A stretch of DNA of 44,071 nucleotides. It comes from Leptospira weilii serovar Ranarum str. ICFT. Lineage in GTDB: Bacteria; Spirochaetota; Leptospiria; Leptospirales; Leptospiraceae. Location: the NCBI RefSeq assembly GCF_000332415.1, contig NZ_AOHC02000034.1, positions 1 through 44,071 of the forward strand, written 5' to 3'. Below the pieces are notes generated by a model that had not been told where the DNA came from, searched no databases, and saw nothing but the letters and a program-made list of their open reading frames with translations. Shown here one piece after another: positions 1-12,287 of this stretch. Within the stretch, counting starts at the first letter, position 1. Each line of letters starts with the position of its first letter. The translations under genes were made by a program, and so were the position numbers.

Positions 1-50
1 TAGAAATCAAAATTCAGTTACATTTTCCTAATAGATAAATCAAACTTTAA
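1..50 (+). repeat. Imperfect direct repeat, copy 1, at the window edge
   Basis: Positions 1-50 match 3132-3180 with scattered differences; both contain tagaaatca followed by attcagttacattttcct. The two copies bracket the virulence-modifying gene. A second shared 11-mer, ccactagtact, lies at 108-118 and 3109-3119. A repeat at the very start of the window fits an assembly that broke at a dispersed repeat. Confidence 0.6.
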
Positions 51-754
<704 letters not shown>

Positions 755-859
755 ATGGGCCGTTTGATAATAATCCTGATCGTTTTGTCGGTCTCCGTTG
801 GAGTCGGTTTCACTTACGGTGTGAGTCCCGCACTGGAATCTATTTTATCGACTGTCAAT

Positions 860-870
860 ATACTAGGTGT
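860..870 (+). other. 454 RL2-type adapter remnant inside the VM gene
   Basis: The sequence is ATACTAGGTGT. Removing exactly these 11 bases joins codon AAT (857-859) to TCG (871-873) and continues the frame as [15 protein letters not shown] recall this 11-mer as the 3' trim sequence of the Roche 454 Rapid Library barcode RL2. Confidence 0.8.
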
Positions 871-1596
871 TCGCCGGTTCAAAAGCCCACCGATAAACCG
901 AAAGATAAACCGATTAAGGTCGTTGTGAAAGGCAAGTTTTGTTACGCCCCTGTTTTCAGCGGAGGGGAAAGTTATATTCAGATTGAACAGTGTTGGGAGC
1001 AGCACGTCGCTAACGCAAGATACGATGTGTTTCAAAGAATTTCTTATATACTATTGAAAACACTTGGTTGTGTGTAACCGCCCCGGAGGCGGTGATTCTC
1101 GGAGATAAAACTTGGGATTACGTCAACCTCCGACCTTGTACGATCAATGACCCTCGACAAAGATGGATCGTAAAGGATAACGCCTTTTGGACCGCGGATG
1201 GGTTTTATCGTTTGAAGGATACGAATTGGTACGGTTATATCTCCAGAAACTCAAAGGATAACTATAACCACACGTTAGACACTTCGATGGAGGATTGGGT
1301 TAAGACCGTAGCCACTCCCGGAAACATCAGCGTACTAGGTTCCATAGCTTGGAACTTGGGAAACGATCGTTACTTCATTCACTCGAAAGGCTCGAAGAAA
1401 AATACCACGCCGATCTACTACAATCCCGAAAGCGGACATCTCGCCGAATACGATCCCGTGAGCGGATCTCTCTATTGTATGTATTCCAAGGTAGATAGTT
1501 ATCAATGGAATTGGGTCAAATGGGGATTGTGTAGCGACGCGCCTATCAGTAAGGACAATTCCGCTTATTGGAACGTCTCTCTGGAAACCGACGAGG

Positions 1597-1607
1597 ATAC
1601 TAGGTGT
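1597..1607 (+). other. 454 RL2-type adapter remnant inside the VM gene
   Basis: The sequence is ATACTAGGTGT. Its insertion creates the stop at 1608-1610. Removing it gives ...GAG GTG ATC ACG GAT TAC, restoring LETDE-VITDYKGN across the break. Confidence 0.8.
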
Positions 1608-2665
1608 TGATCACGGATTACAAGGGGAATGCCCTAAGAGTTACCAGGTATGGATCCAATTGGGGTGTTGCCTATGCGGCTAAACCTTCTTTTTTGAAAA
1701 ACGATACTACCAACAGTCCTACTTCTCTGTTTACCGTTAATAAGGATTTGCTGAATTGGGTACGTTACACAACCGGTAATCTTGGAAAAACGGAGCAGTA
1801 TTGTCCGGCCGGGAATCAGGAAAATGGAATATACAAAAGATCTAAAAGAACCCTACCGCCCGACTTTCAATTGAGTGAGGCTTGGATTCGAAGACTTTAT
1901 GATATAGCGAGGTCAACTTCCGGTTATTCGGATATGATACGTGGAATCTGCGGCGTTTGTCTGCTTCATAGTTTCCAGATGTTGGCGGAGATTCAGGAGT
2001 ATCATTCGCAAGGACCTCTTCAGAGTGGAGGTTACTTTTTTGATACGGCTCTCAATACGGATCCTTTTATCTCGTTTGGACAACGTTATCCGTTATTGGA
2101 CACGGCGTTGGTGGATATAACTAGAGTGTATGGTCCCGTCGTTACCTCAAGCAGAAATCTGGTAATCATATCCGCTATAACAATGTTACCACAGTACGAA
2201 TGGAGTTTCACTGGTGGATCCTCCACTTCGTCCGAGTTACAATCTCACGTTACCTCGCTCATAAATTCTCCTCCCGGGAGCGTTTGGTTGGCGATAATGA
2301 GGCGGCGTCGTCCGGATGGAACTACGGGGAAACATGCCGTTCCCATTCTTAGAACCTCTCAGGGGTTAGTGGTAATTCAGGTAGCCATGACGGTTTTGAC
2401 GTATGACTCCTACAGGCAAGCCTTAACGCCCACTACGAATCCGCTCCAGGTAATCAGAAACCTAGAGGGACGACCCGATAGGACTATGACAGAGCTTTCA
2501 ACGATACGGTTAGGGCAGATTTACCACAATACTTTTGATTCCATGATCTCTAATGGGAATTGCACCGGAGAAGGGGGGGACAGAAGAGGTACGGGGGAAT
2601 ATCCGACAAGCGCATCCGTAAATCAGTGTCCGAGCGGCAGGTGTGCACTGCCACTGCCGTTTTAA

Positions 2666-3326
2666 CTCGGTGGTCTAGAATAAAACTTTTCAACAAACAT
2701 ACCGCCGAAGGCTCGTTAGGTTTTACCGGGATGAACTTCCCTCGAACGAGTGGACACCGTCGGCGGTGTGCAAAAGAAAAGAATCAAGAAGTATGGCTCG
2801 TAAAACACAATATTGATGGAGACTTCAAAAAAAATCTGCTGATAAAATCAGAGATCATGGAATCAAAAGATTTAGGAGTTTCTTTCCGAAAGGAATTTAG
2901 TTAAAGTTGATGAGAACATTAAAACAATAAAAAAAAGACATTTCCGATTATCGATCTTCAGACGGTATCCTACCGCCACAGCGGCATACTTAAAAGATGG
3001 GCTACACCTTTAAATTTCCGTTTCATAGTTTCAATGATAGAGTAATCCAAGTGGCCGATACATTGGGATCAAAACCCCGCGTCGCCTAACTTAATTCCTT
3101 TGTAAAGTCCACTAGTACTAGGGTCAGTCAATAGAAATCAGGATTCAGTTACATTTTCCTGAAAGAGCCATTAGACTTTATCAAAGCCTGGTCGGCAAGG
3201 TCATCCTGACTTCTGAACTCTAACACGTGCTAATGCGAACTTGAGCCGGAAAGAACGTCGATTCTAAAAGAATCGAAATAAAATCCTTCTGGACAAACAT
3301 TCGTTTCGCTTCGACTCTGATCGGAT
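2666..3326. other. Non-coding stretch after the VM gene
   Basis: No gene is recognised. It holds the second copies of the flanking repeats (ccactagtact at 3109-3119 and the 50-bp repeat at 3132-3180). An open frame at 2560-2904 mostly overlaps the end of the VM gene in another frame and has no support. Confidence 0.5.
3132..3180 (+). repeat. Imperfect direct repeat, copy 2
   Basis: Second copy of the repeat at 1-50, sharing tagaaatca and attcagttacattttcct. Together the copies bracket the VM locus. Confidence 0.6.
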
Positions 3327-3686
3327 ATGTCCGGCAATCCAGACGAGCAGCCAAGGAGTCATCGGTACTATCCGGGTATTTACGTCGACTATATCATACA
3401 AATCGAATTCGGTTTGATCACACTTCACGCAAAACTCGGCAACATTTCCGAAACCGGAATCTGTCTCATCTTAAACGGGGAGGACTTGAACGCAATGGAA
3501 TTCGTTCACGGCGCCGTAATAGAAAAGAAATCGGGAAAACGTCTCGAATTCGAGGGGGACATCGTATGGGCCGGATCGGAAACGATCGATCAAAAGATAA
3601 GATTCGTATACGGTCTCAGATTTCGGATACCGATGATTTTGACGGAATCCTTGGTTTTGATCAATCTTTCTCTGCAAGATCCTTGA
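3327..3686 (+). CDS. PilZ domain protein, putative cyclic-di-GMP receptor
   Basis: A 119-aa single-domain protein. Near the N-terminus an arginine-rich stretch (QPRSHRYYPG) leads into a beta-rich domain with GNISETGICL at about residues 38-47, which matches the PilZ N/DxSxxG motif. PilZ domains bind cyclic-di-GMP and act as effectors or adaptors, so this is probably a small cytoplasmic signalling protein. The arginine motif is RSHR rather than the canonical RxxxR, so nucleotide binding is inferred rather than shown. It lies 64 bp upstream of an ECF sigma factor gene on the same strand and could be co-transcribed. No clear Shine-Dalgarno supports the start at 3327. Confidence 0.72.
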   Translation: MSGNPDEQPRSHRYYPGIYVDYIIQIEFGLITLHAKLGNISETGICLILNGEDLNAMEFVHGAVIEKKSGKRLEFEGDIVWAGSETIDQKIRFVYGLRFRIPMILTESLVLINLSLQDP

Positions 3687-3750
3687 CGTAAGTCCCAGGG
3701 ATCGCAAGTTTCCGGATTGCCATATTCGATTCCTTGGAGATCCTTGAATC

Positions 3751-4374
<624 letters not shown>

Positions 4375-4379
4375 AAAAG

Positions 4380-4946
4380 ATGGAAAGTTTAGAATCAAAA
4401 TTTAAAATACCGCTTTTCCTGCGAAAGGAAGACGGGGATTTGCTTAAAATTGAAAATTCGCTAATAAAAACGATGTCCGAACTCAGGGACAAAGAGTTGC
4501 GTAGTATTAACTTGAGCGATGAATTTTCGATCCGATTGAAAAATCAACTCAAGGCGGTTCGACCGGAGCCTGAAAGAGGATGGGAGAAAATCAGGGAAAG
4601 TATTTTCGCCAATCGCGGTTTGCAATTTTCCTTTTCGATCGTTTTGGTGTTTACGATCGTATTCGTAACTTACAATCGAATTCAAAGTTCCGATAAGTCC
4701 AATCCTTCGGAAAGATCCGGAACCGTGTTCGGGCAATCGGAAGCGGGAAACTTTCAGGACATTCCTTCTTCCGGTAAGTTTCAGTTTGAATTGGACAAAA
4801 CCCTTCTGAAACAAATTCCTTCCACTGCGGAATCCAGAAAAACGATCCATTCGCTTCGGAAATATTTTTCCGAAAGAGGGGATTTGAGAATTGTGGAAGA
4901 ATTGGATAGAATTCTGGAACAAACGCAGGGAGACAATGAATTCTAG
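4380..4946 (+). CDS. Membrane protein, candidate anti-sigma factor
   Basis: A 188-aa protein with a hydrophilic N-terminal part (about 1-80), one predicted membrane segment at about residues 81-97 (LQFSFSIVLVFTIVFVT) and a polar C-terminal part of about 90 residues expected outside the cytoplasmic membrane. I recognise no conserved zinc anti-sigma motif (no HxxxCxxC). The assignment rests on topology and on tight coupling to the ECF sigma gene (5-bp gap). This is inference. It may instead be an unrelated membrane protein of the operon. Confidence 0.5.
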   Translation: MESLESKFKIPLFLRKEDGDLLKIENSLIKTMSELRDKELRSINLSDEFSIRLKNQLKAVRPEPERGWEKIRESIFANRGLQFSFSIVLVFTIVFVTYNRIQSSDKSNPSERSGTVFGQSEAGNFQDIPSSGKFQFELDKTLLKQIPSTAESRKTIHSLRKYFSERGDLRIVEELDRILEQTQGDNEF

Positions 4947-4979
4947 ATTCTATTTTACTAATTTTCCAAATCGGGTGAA

Positions 4980-5921
4980 TTATCTTTTAATTTCTTCCTG
5001 GCGTCTTTGAAAAAAACCGGGGTCGACGGAATCCAGGATTTTCTTGGATTCTTGGTAGATTTCGCCGTATTGCATACCTTTGTAAACGTCCAAAAGAAAA
5101 CAAGCGTGTTGTAGGATCCTACAACGAATCTTAAAGTCGTAGAGATCCTTTCTAGAGTTCAGCGTATCTTTCAAACGAATTAGATTTTGATAATATCCTA
5201 ATATATCTTTTTCGGAATAATTACCGGTTTCTTCGAAAATTCCCCGTTCCGTCAAAACAACCGGAAGAACTTCTTTCAGATCCGATTCTTCCCGATAAGA
5301 ATCCTTTAGTTTTTCGATCCAAAAGAAAATCGGTTCCGATTTCAAAACCGCGAGCGGAGCCGCGGAGGGATCTTTTAAAAAGGCTTCCCGAAAGAGAACG
5401 AGGGCCCTTCTTTCTTCGCCGGTTTGAAAAAGGGATTCCGCTCTCAAGTAAAGAAACTCGGGAGAATTTTTTTCCACGGAGGAAGAATAATTTAAAATTT
5501 CGAGTGCGTTTCGGTAATCTCTGAAACGAATGAGTTCGCGAATCAGACCCAACAACGCGGACGGATCTTGAAAGTGAAGACCCTCTCTTTGAACCGAGAT
5601 TTTCAGTTGATCGACCGCTTCGGATAAAACCGATTCCGAAACTGCGTGAAAGGAAGAAACGCCCGTGAACTTTCTCAGATCGAACGCGTTTTGAAATTCG
5701 GAAAAATATTGAACGAGAAGGTGACTTCTTTCTCTTCCTTCCTTTGTATTGTGAATCCGATCCAAACGATTGTCCCAATAGGATGCAATGAAATAACCGG
5801 CGATCGAGTCCGGATGTTCCGGACTTTCCGCGAGAAGGGAATCGAAAATCTTTTTTGCCTTATCAAAATCACCGTCCGATAGATATTGATTGGCTTCTTC
5901 GAGTTTTCTGGAAAAGGACAT
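4980..5921 (-). CDS. Tetratricopeptide-repeat protein of unknown function
   Basis: A 313-aa protein with no signal peptide. TPR-like helical pairs are visible at the N-terminus (EEANQYLSDGDFDKAKKIFDSL, about residues 8-29) and centrally (EFLYLRAESLFQTGEERRAL, about 155-174), with alpha-helical sequence throughout. It is probably a cytoplasmic scaffold; the partner is unknown. The gene converges with the sigma/anti-sigma pair and lies 62 bp downstream of hpf on the same strand. A stem-loop in that gap may separate their transcripts. Confidence 0.65.
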   Translation of the reverse strand: MSFSRKLEEANQYLSDGDFDKAKKIFDSLLAESPEHPDSIAGYFIASYWDNRLDRIHNTKEGRERSHLLVQYFSEFQNAFDLRKFTGVSSFHAVSESVLSEAVDQLKISVQREGLHFQDPSALLGLIRELIRFRDYRNALEILNYSSSVEKNSPEFLYLRAESLFQTGEERRALVLFREAFLKDPSAAPLAVLKSEPIFFWIEKLKDSYREESDLKEVLPVVLTERGIFEETGNYSEKDILGYYQNLIRLKDTLNSRKDLYDFKIRCRILQHACFLLDVYKGMQYGEIYQESKKILDSVDPGFFQRRQEEIKR

Positions 5922-5945
5922 TTAGGATTGATTCTTTAACTTAAG

Positions 5946-5971
5946 AATCCGGCGGAGAATTCCACCGGATT
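5946..5971 (-). terminator. Stem-loop between hpf and the TPR gene, possible weak terminator
   Basis: AATCCGGCGGA (5946-5956) pairs with TCCACCGGATT (5961-5971) around a 4-base loop. The stem is 11 bp with one G-U wobble as RNA. No T-run follows on the minus strand, so it is either a weak terminator or a processing or attenuating hairpin downstream of hpf. Confidence 0.4.
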
Positions 5972-5983
5972 GTCGAATCCGGA

Positions 5984-6271
5984 TCAGTGATTCGCTTTTT
6001 TATCGTGATGTTTGCTGACTTGTTTGACGATCTTATCTTCCAATCCGTCGATACAAGCGTAGATATCCTTGTTTGAATTTTGTGCGTTGAACTTGTTGCC
6101 GTCACCGTGCAAATTCAGGTTTGCGGTGACTTCTCCATGGATCATTTCGAAAGAAATTTCGAAGGATTGAACCGCATGAAGATATTTCGAAACTCGATCC
6201 AATTTACTGTCGGCGTATTTTTCGGCGGCTTTGGAATGATCGACGTTTTTCCAATTGTAGTTTATTTTCAT
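5984..6271 (-). CDS. hpf: Ribosome hibernation promoting factor, short form (HPF/YfiA family)
   Basis: A 95-aa protein matching the ribosomal S30AE/sigma-54 modulation family, with a beta-alpha-beta-beta-beta-alpha pattern. Visible features are the N-terminal INYNWKNVDHSKAAEKYADSKL helix region, the central strand FEMIHGEVTANLNLHGDG, and the second helix DIYACIDGLEDKIVKQV followed by a basic tail (KHHDKK). It binds the 30S decoding region in stationary phase or starvation and inactivates ribosomes. Its length is that of short HPF; the C-terminal extension of long HPF is absent, so any dimer formation would need another factor. Confidence 0.88.
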   Translation of the reverse strand: MKINYNWKNVDHSKAAEKYADSKLDRVSKYLHAVQSFEISFEMIHGEVTANLNLHGDGNKFNAQNSNKDIYACIDGLEDKIVKQVSKHHDKKANH

Positions 6272-6369
6272 AGGCGGGCTCCGAATTGTTTTGTACCGGA
6301 TAAATTGAAAGGATGGAGGAGTTCAAGATCCGGAATTTCAGGTTAGTCCGGAAAGAGGAAGAGTCAAAT

Positions 6370-6397
6370 CAAAAAAATCCCCGCCCTTTCAGGCGGG
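6370..6397 (-). terminator. Rho-independent terminator of the 6441-6890 gene
   Basis: On the minus strand CCCGCC and GGCGGG form a perfect 6-bp GC stem (6380-6385 and 6392-6397) with loop TGAAAG, followed by GATTTTTTT. It lies about 45 bp past the stop codon of the minus-strand gene. Confidence 0.85.
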
Positions 6398-6440
6398 TCA
6401 AGTCAGTTAGAACTAGAGATGGGATGAATTCACGAAAGGA

Positions 6441-6890
<450 letters not shown>

Positions 6891-7009
6891 CTTATCACCT
6901 CAACTCCAGTGTTCTTGTATAGATATATGCAAGGGGCATGCCAAAATTTCTAAAGAATCTTTCTTTTTTTCTCGTTTTGTGGGAACCTTTCCAAAATAGT
7001 CGAAAGTAA

Positions 7010-7391
<382 letters not shown>

Positions 7392-7401
<10 letters not shown>

Positions 7402-7639
7402 GTTTGGAATTATATTGAAGTTAAAAAAAACTTCTGGCTGAAGGAGCGAAGCGACTTCGGCAGAATGCGTTTGGAATTATATTGAAATATTAAGTTTTTA
7501 GAATGTGTTGAGAAATAACGGCGACGCTCTGCCGCTTTTATTTGCCTCACTTCCTGGTGCTGCGACTCATAGGGAGCAGCGCCACTTTAGCTACCCGGGT
7601 CGTTCGGCAGGAGCGAAGCGACTTCGGCAGAATGCGTTT
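7392..7639 (+). repeat. Duplicated fragments of the rnpB 3' end
   Basis: A 28-bp stretch starting with the P1 strand, ggcagaatgcg, and ending attatattgaa occurs at 7392-7419 and again at 7459-7486. A shorter third copy (ggcagaatgcgttt) starts at 7626. Independently, a 31-bp stretch beginning aggagcgaagcgacttcgg occurs at 7442-7472 and 7609-7639. Confidence 0.8.
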
Positions 7640-7907
7640 TGAATATTAAAATTTAAGAATAGAGTCCGATAGCAAAACCGATTCGTTATCAAAGTCGGAC
7701 TTGAAACTTGTATTATAAGAGTTTGTCCCAAACGTTTCGAGTTTTTTCGGCATCGCATTCATTTCCGCAATTTTCGTATGTTTTGGGACGAGTTCTAAAT
7801 AACGTTTCGTTTTAAAGTTAAGATCGGTTTACTCGGGATCACAGGGATCGTTCCACGTATAAAAAACGACTTGCCAATCCGTCTAAAACGAAGAATTTCA
7901 ACGGATC
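7487..7907. other. Non-coding region between rnpB and the C69 peptidase gene
   Basis: No gene is seen. A stem-loop GGTGCTGC (7556-7563) / GCAGCGCC (7576-7583) has eight pairs including one G-U and a 12-base loop. It lies between the two copies of the 31-bp rnpB-tail repeat. The remaining sequence (7640-7907) has no recognised feature. Confidence 0.5.
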
Positions 7908-9252
7908 ATGTGTGATACGTTCGTAGCCACGCCTTCTTTTACGGGAACCGGTTCGATGATTTTTGGAAAGAATTCGGACAGGGAACCCAACGAAGCACAG
8001 GCTTTACTTCGTGTTCTTCCCGGAAAGGGAGAATCCGCAACTCGTTGCACTTACATTCAAGTTCCGGGTGTGAAACAAACTCAGGAAGTGATTCTTTCCA
8101 AACCCTTTCCGATGTGGGGAGCGGAGATGGGAGCGAATGCTTCCGGAGTTGTGATCGGAAACGAAGCGGTTTTTACCAAAATCCCTTTTGAAAAAAAGAA
8201 TCAAGGTTTGACTGGAATGGATCTGCTGCGCCTCGCTTTGGAAAGAAGTCAGGACGCGGAGACCGCAAGAGAAACGATCCTACAACTTTTGGAACGTTTC
8301 GGTCAGGACGCTTGCGGCGGTTATACGAATTCCTCCTTTTATTATCATAATAGTTTTTTGATCGCCGATTTTCAAAATGCTTTCGTGTTGGAAACCGCGG
8401 GCGAGTTCTGGGCCTGGAAAAAGATAGAAGGTTTTTATTCGATTTCCAACGGACTGACTCTGGAAAACGACTACGACGCGATTCATCCTCGGGCGATCGA
8501 GTTTGCACTTAAGAAAGGTTGGGTAAAAAAGGGAGAAACATTCTCTTTTCGGAATGCGTTTTCGGATATTTTTTTTACTTTTTTCAGTAAGTGCAGGATA
8601 AGAAGGGCCAAAACCAAAGCGATGGGTACATTCAAAAAAGGGAATTTAGATGTACACGCCGCGGCGGAAATTCTCAGAACCGAAGGAGAACCTCTGCAAG
8701 TCGAGGATTTTTATCCTTCTTCCTCCGACATGGGTTCGGTTTGCCTTCACGCGACCGGGCCGATTACGCCTAACGGTACGACCGCTTCCATGATCGCCGA
8801 GTTAAAACCGAAACTTTCCCAAAACCGTTTTTGGTTTACGGGCGCTTCCATTCCTTCGATTTCTTTTTTTCTTCCCGCCGGTTTTCCGGGAACGAGTTTT
8901 TTGGAAAAGAATTTCGAACCGCCGGGAGCGACTGCGGATTCTTCCCTTTGGTGGACCCACGAAAGGTTTTATAGGGAGATCCAACGTTTTTATCCGGACG
9001 CAAAAAAACTCGTACAACCCCGAATCGCGATTTTGGAAAAGGAATGGTTTCAAGAGTTGAAAAAATCGGATAAAAATCCGAATCCGTCTCAAACCTTGGA
9101 TCTTTTGAGCGAACGAGCCGCACAAGCGGCTCTTCAGGAATACCGATTTTGGAACGAGAATTTGGTCCCCGAACTGAAAAAAAATCGGCCTAAAAAAACA
9201 TTCGCGCCCTTGTATCGATTGCAATGGTCCTTTTGGAATTCCAAAGCGGGAA

Positions 9253-9266
<14 letters not shown>
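7908..9266 (+). CDS. Peptidase C69 / secernin-like hydrolase
   Basis: A 452-aa protein. The N-terminus MCDTFVAT places a cysteine at position 2, which becomes the N-terminal nucleophile after Met removal, as in the C69 dipeptidase and secernin families of Ntn hydrolases. [12 protein letters not shown] (about residues 20-31) is the conserved substrate-pocket segment of this family. Further family-like motifs are [13 protein letters not shown] and YSISNGLTL. The substrate is unknown; secernins often lack proven peptidase activity. The 3' end overlaps the convergent terC-like gene by 14 bp. Confidence 0.85.
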
Positions 9267-9966
<700 letters not shown>

Positions 9967-9969
9967 GCT

Positions 9970-10014
<45 letters not shown>

Positions 10015-10035
10015 GAATTTAAGGAGGCATACTGG

Positions 10036-10603
<568 letters not shown>

Positions 10604-10626
10604 TATCGCAAAACTCACGTTAGTTA

Positions 10627-11061
<435 letters not shown>

Positions 11062-11216
11062 GTTGTTTCTCTTCGCAAAAAGTGTATCTCTCCCAATCCG
11101 TTTTCCAATCAAAAAAAATCCAAAATTTGGATTATAACCCCGGATTTTGATCGATCGGAGAATCGGCATTTCTATAAAAACTTGGACAACGAAGTGTAGA
11201 CGCTGATTTTTCGATC

Positions 11217-12056
11217 ATGGAACAAAAAACGGAACAGGACCTTATATTCATGAATTCTTATTTAGAATACAAAAATTTAGGCGATTCGAAAGCTTTGGTC
11301 AAACAGGCGGACTTTTGGATTCGTAGAATCACGGCCGGCAAATATTCCCTGAGCGAGGACGGACGAAACGAAGTTCTGCTCAAGTTTATTCAAAAAATTG
11401 AATGTTTTTCGGAAATTTACGAGACCCGAAAGTTCGAAAATTTTGCGGCGTATGCGATTGTCTTTTTTAAAAATCTAGTATTAAACCAAAGGAAAAAGGA
11501 AATCAAATCCCTAAAAACGGAACCCGTCTTTTTAGAACCCGACGGTTTACCCGGTTCCGTAGTTTACCAACCCGATTATAACGTAGAGAAATGTCCGTTT
11601 AGAATTCTCCTTCAGGAACAACTCGGTACCTCGGATCCGAGAGGAGTTTTGATCTTTAAACTCAAACACAATTTACTTCTCGAAAGAAAGGAGGTTTTAC
11701 TTTTAAAAAGTATTCTCTATGCGTCCGGAAATTCGGTTCCGGATTTTCTAGAGGAAAGAATGGAAAAAAGATTTGCGGTCCGACGTCGGGACCTGGCCGT
11801 TTTGGAAAAAATGGAAATCTCTCATCAAATGCTTTTTTCCAAACGGAAAAACGCCGCGTTGTTTTCCTCCAAGGCCAAACGAAAACTCAGGAAAAAACTT
11901 TTGAAAGTCGAAATCATCTATACGTACGAAGAAATCGCCCGTTGGTTCGGCTGGAACCATTCCGTAATTAAAAGGTTATATCTACAAACTAAGAACTCTT
12001 TGAAAGACTTCGATCCGGATTTGAGGTTTGCGGAAGAGAAAAAAGAAGCGGCGTAG
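11217..12056 (+). CDS. Divergent sigma-factor-like protein
   Basis: A 279-aa protein. The part around residues 45-100 ([34 protein letters not shown]) resembles sigma region 2. The C-terminal [28 protein letters not shown] (about 236-263) resembles the region 4 helix-turn-helix. The spacer between them is about 130 residues, much longer than in ordinary ECF factors and rich in Lys/Arg/Leu. It could be an atypical sigma factor or a DNA-binding regulator that descended from one. It lies 231 bp upstream of the chemoreceptor gene; no anti-sigma candidate is adjacent. Confidence 0.55.
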   Translation: MEQKTEQDLIFMNSYLEYKNLGDSKALVKQADFWIRRITAGKYSLSEDGRNEVLLKFIQKIECFSEIYETRKFENFAAYAIVFFKNLVLNQRKKEIKSLKTEPVFLEPDGLPGSVVYQPDYNVEKCPFRILLQEQLGTSDPRGVLIFKLKHNLLLERKEVLLLKSILYASGNSVPDFLEERMEKRFAVRRRDLAVLEKMEISHQMLFSKRKNAALFSSKAKRKLRKKLLKVEIIYTYEEIARWFGWNHSVIKRLYLQTKNSLKDFDPDLRFAEEKKEAA

Positions 12057-12287
12057 TTTGTTTTCCCGATGGAAATCAAAGATGCGGGTTCGTTGGAGAT
12101 AAGAGCCGGCCTTTTTTGGGATCTATTTGAAAACTCTGTGTCGGAATTTCGTACTTTTGCGAATCATACGTCTCCGGAGGATTTTTTCTTTCGTAGTAGC
12201 GGAAAAAAAAAGGTTCCACCGATAATTTGTAGATGGAAACGGCTCCCGCTCAAACGATTGACTTTCGATTTAAAAATAGAGTACATT

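Larger units (their letters stand above)
755..2665 (+). pseudogene. Virulence-modifying (VM) protein, PF07598/DUF1561; apparent frameshifts probably artefactual
   Basis: The start at 755 has a good ggagg site and encodes a signal peptide ([22 protein letters not shown] is split here as [10 protein letters not shown] and LSVSVGVGF). Fragments in three frames read consecutively as one VM protein: a mature N-terminus with [10 protein letters not shown] and [12 protein letters not shown], a lectin-like part with TAPEAV and [10 protein letters not shown] (1068-1596), and a C-terminal part with [19 protein letters not shown] and the ending CPSGRCAL (1610-2665). Known family members are secreted Leptospira toxins with ricin-B-like lectin domains and a C-terminal domain reported to be a DNase. 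The frame breaks at 860-870 and 1597-1607 are exact copies of an 11-mer adapter sequence, and deleting them rejoins the frames. A third break lies at about 1043-1056, where dropping one TA of TATATA gives ...[11 protein letters not shown]. Corrected, the product is about 628 aa, which I believe is full length. It is therefore probably an intact gene in the organism. Confidence 0.88.

Noticed and set aside
860..1607. The ATACTAGGTGT insertions as tiny mobile elements or excision footprints
   Set aside because: No target duplications, one copy replaces bases instead of inserting, one is the end of the sequence, and the 11-mer matches a 454 barcode I recall.
12069..12287. N-terminal extension of the chemoreceptor
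   Set aside because: These 73 codons are rich in residues atypical for the family, and the first membrane segment follows directly after Met at 12288.
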